NCBI GenBank assembly: GCA_013817655.1
Contig: JACDCJ010000115.1
Span: 1 to 6,579, forward strand
Source of the DNA: Actinosomnolentus pattersoniae (SeqCode)
Lineage (GTDB): Bacteria > Actinomycetota > UBA4738
DNA: 6,579 nucleotides
Reading direction: 5' to 3'
Shown in pieces: positions 6,396 through 6,579 of the stretch (position 1 is its first letter; the number at the start of each line of letters is the position of its first letter). The notes under the pieces were generated by a model that was given only the letters and a program-made list of their open reading frames with translations, did not search any database and was not told the DNA's origin. The position numbers and the translations under genes were made by a program.

Positions 6396-6579
6396 CCCGA
6401 CTGATCCCGGAGACCCTCACCTCCCTTCCTCGGCGCTTCTACGAGCGCCCGTCCCCGATCGTCGCGAAGGCACTGATCGGGCGCTTGCTCGTTCGGCGCC
6501 TGGACGGCGACCTCCTCGTTGGACGCATCGTCGAGACGGAGGCGTACGAGGATGGCGACCCGGCAAGCCACTCCTACCG
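6392..6579 (+). CDS. aag: 3-methyladenine DNA glycosylase (AAG/MPG family), N-terminal part
   Basis: About 62 residues are visible before the window ends. The enzyme removes alkylated purines such as 3-methyladenine from DNA, leaving abasic sites for base-excision repair. The recognisable parts are RRFYERPSPIVAKALIGRLL, then VGRIVETEAY and PASHSY, which match the N-terminal third of the AAG fold. The second Glu of ETEAY (codon 6539-6541) aligns with the catalytic Glu125 of human AAG, and the His of ASHS with His136. No ATG, GTG or TTG occurs in this frame between the polX C-terminal region and the conserved FYERP segment. The candidates are CTG 6392, which overlaps the polX stop as CTGA behind a good Shine-Dalgarno, and CTG 6401, which lacks one. 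The family is clear; the exact start is uncertain. Confidence 0.85.
   Translation, partial: MTRLIPETLTSLPRRFYERPSPIVAKALIGRLLVRRLDGDLLVGRIVETEAYEDGDPASHSY

Noticed and set aside
1..6579. An undescribed defence, mobile or other accessory system
   Set aside because: All the sequence is accounted for by recognised housekeeping or signalling genes with short gaps. There are no repeat arrays, transposase or integrase genes, or unknown genes, so nothing supports such a claim.

Overview
The window is a compact, GC-rich stretch of bacterial chromosome in which every gene lies on the + strand. It holds four complete genes and two cut by the window edges. In order they are: the C-terminal end of a sensor histidine kinase; pheS and pheT (the two subunits of phenylalanyl-tRNA synthetase); argF (ornithine carbamoyltransferase); polX (a family X DNA polymerase with a PHP nuclease domain); and the start of aag/mpg (3-methyladenine DNA glycosylase). 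The longest gap between genes is about 75 bp. I see no RNA gene, CRISPR array, insertion sequence or prophage element.

The organism is most likely an uncultivated or deep-branching member of the Actinomycetota. The evidence is the high GC, the frequent GTG starts, an ArgF that resembles actinobacterial ArgF in its C-terminal part, and a gene neighbourhood recalling the actinobacterial pheS-pheT-argCJBDF...mpg-tyrS region. PheS does not look like that of classical Actinobacteria: it carries a four-cysteine knuckle and a C-terminus closer to Firmicutes or Deinococcus-type PheS. The phylum is therefore an inference, not a certainty.

The layout suggests three transcription units. The first is (kinase)-pheS-pheT, with a GTGA stop/start overlap at kinase/pheS and a clear Shine-Dalgarno sequence for pheT. 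The second is argF, and the third is polX-aag. The genes that seem to open a unit (argF, polX and perhaps pheS) lack a usable Shine-Dalgarno sequence. Each has a TANNNT -10-like hexamer 6 to 10 nt before a GTG start, the arrangement expected of leaderless mRNAs. The internal genes (pheT, aag) instead have purine-rich ribosome binding sites. aag appears to start at a CTG codon that overlaps the polX stop (CTGA).

Functionally, PheST charges tRNA-Phe and probably edits mischarged Tyr-tRNA. ArgF makes citrulline for arginine synthesis. Aag and PolX form a plausible base-excision-repair pair: the glycosylase creates abasic sites, and a PHP-containing PolX can process and fill the gap. These are ordinary housekeeping genes. 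I did not find an undescribed system here; the points worth a second look concern translation starts, gene junctions and gene order.
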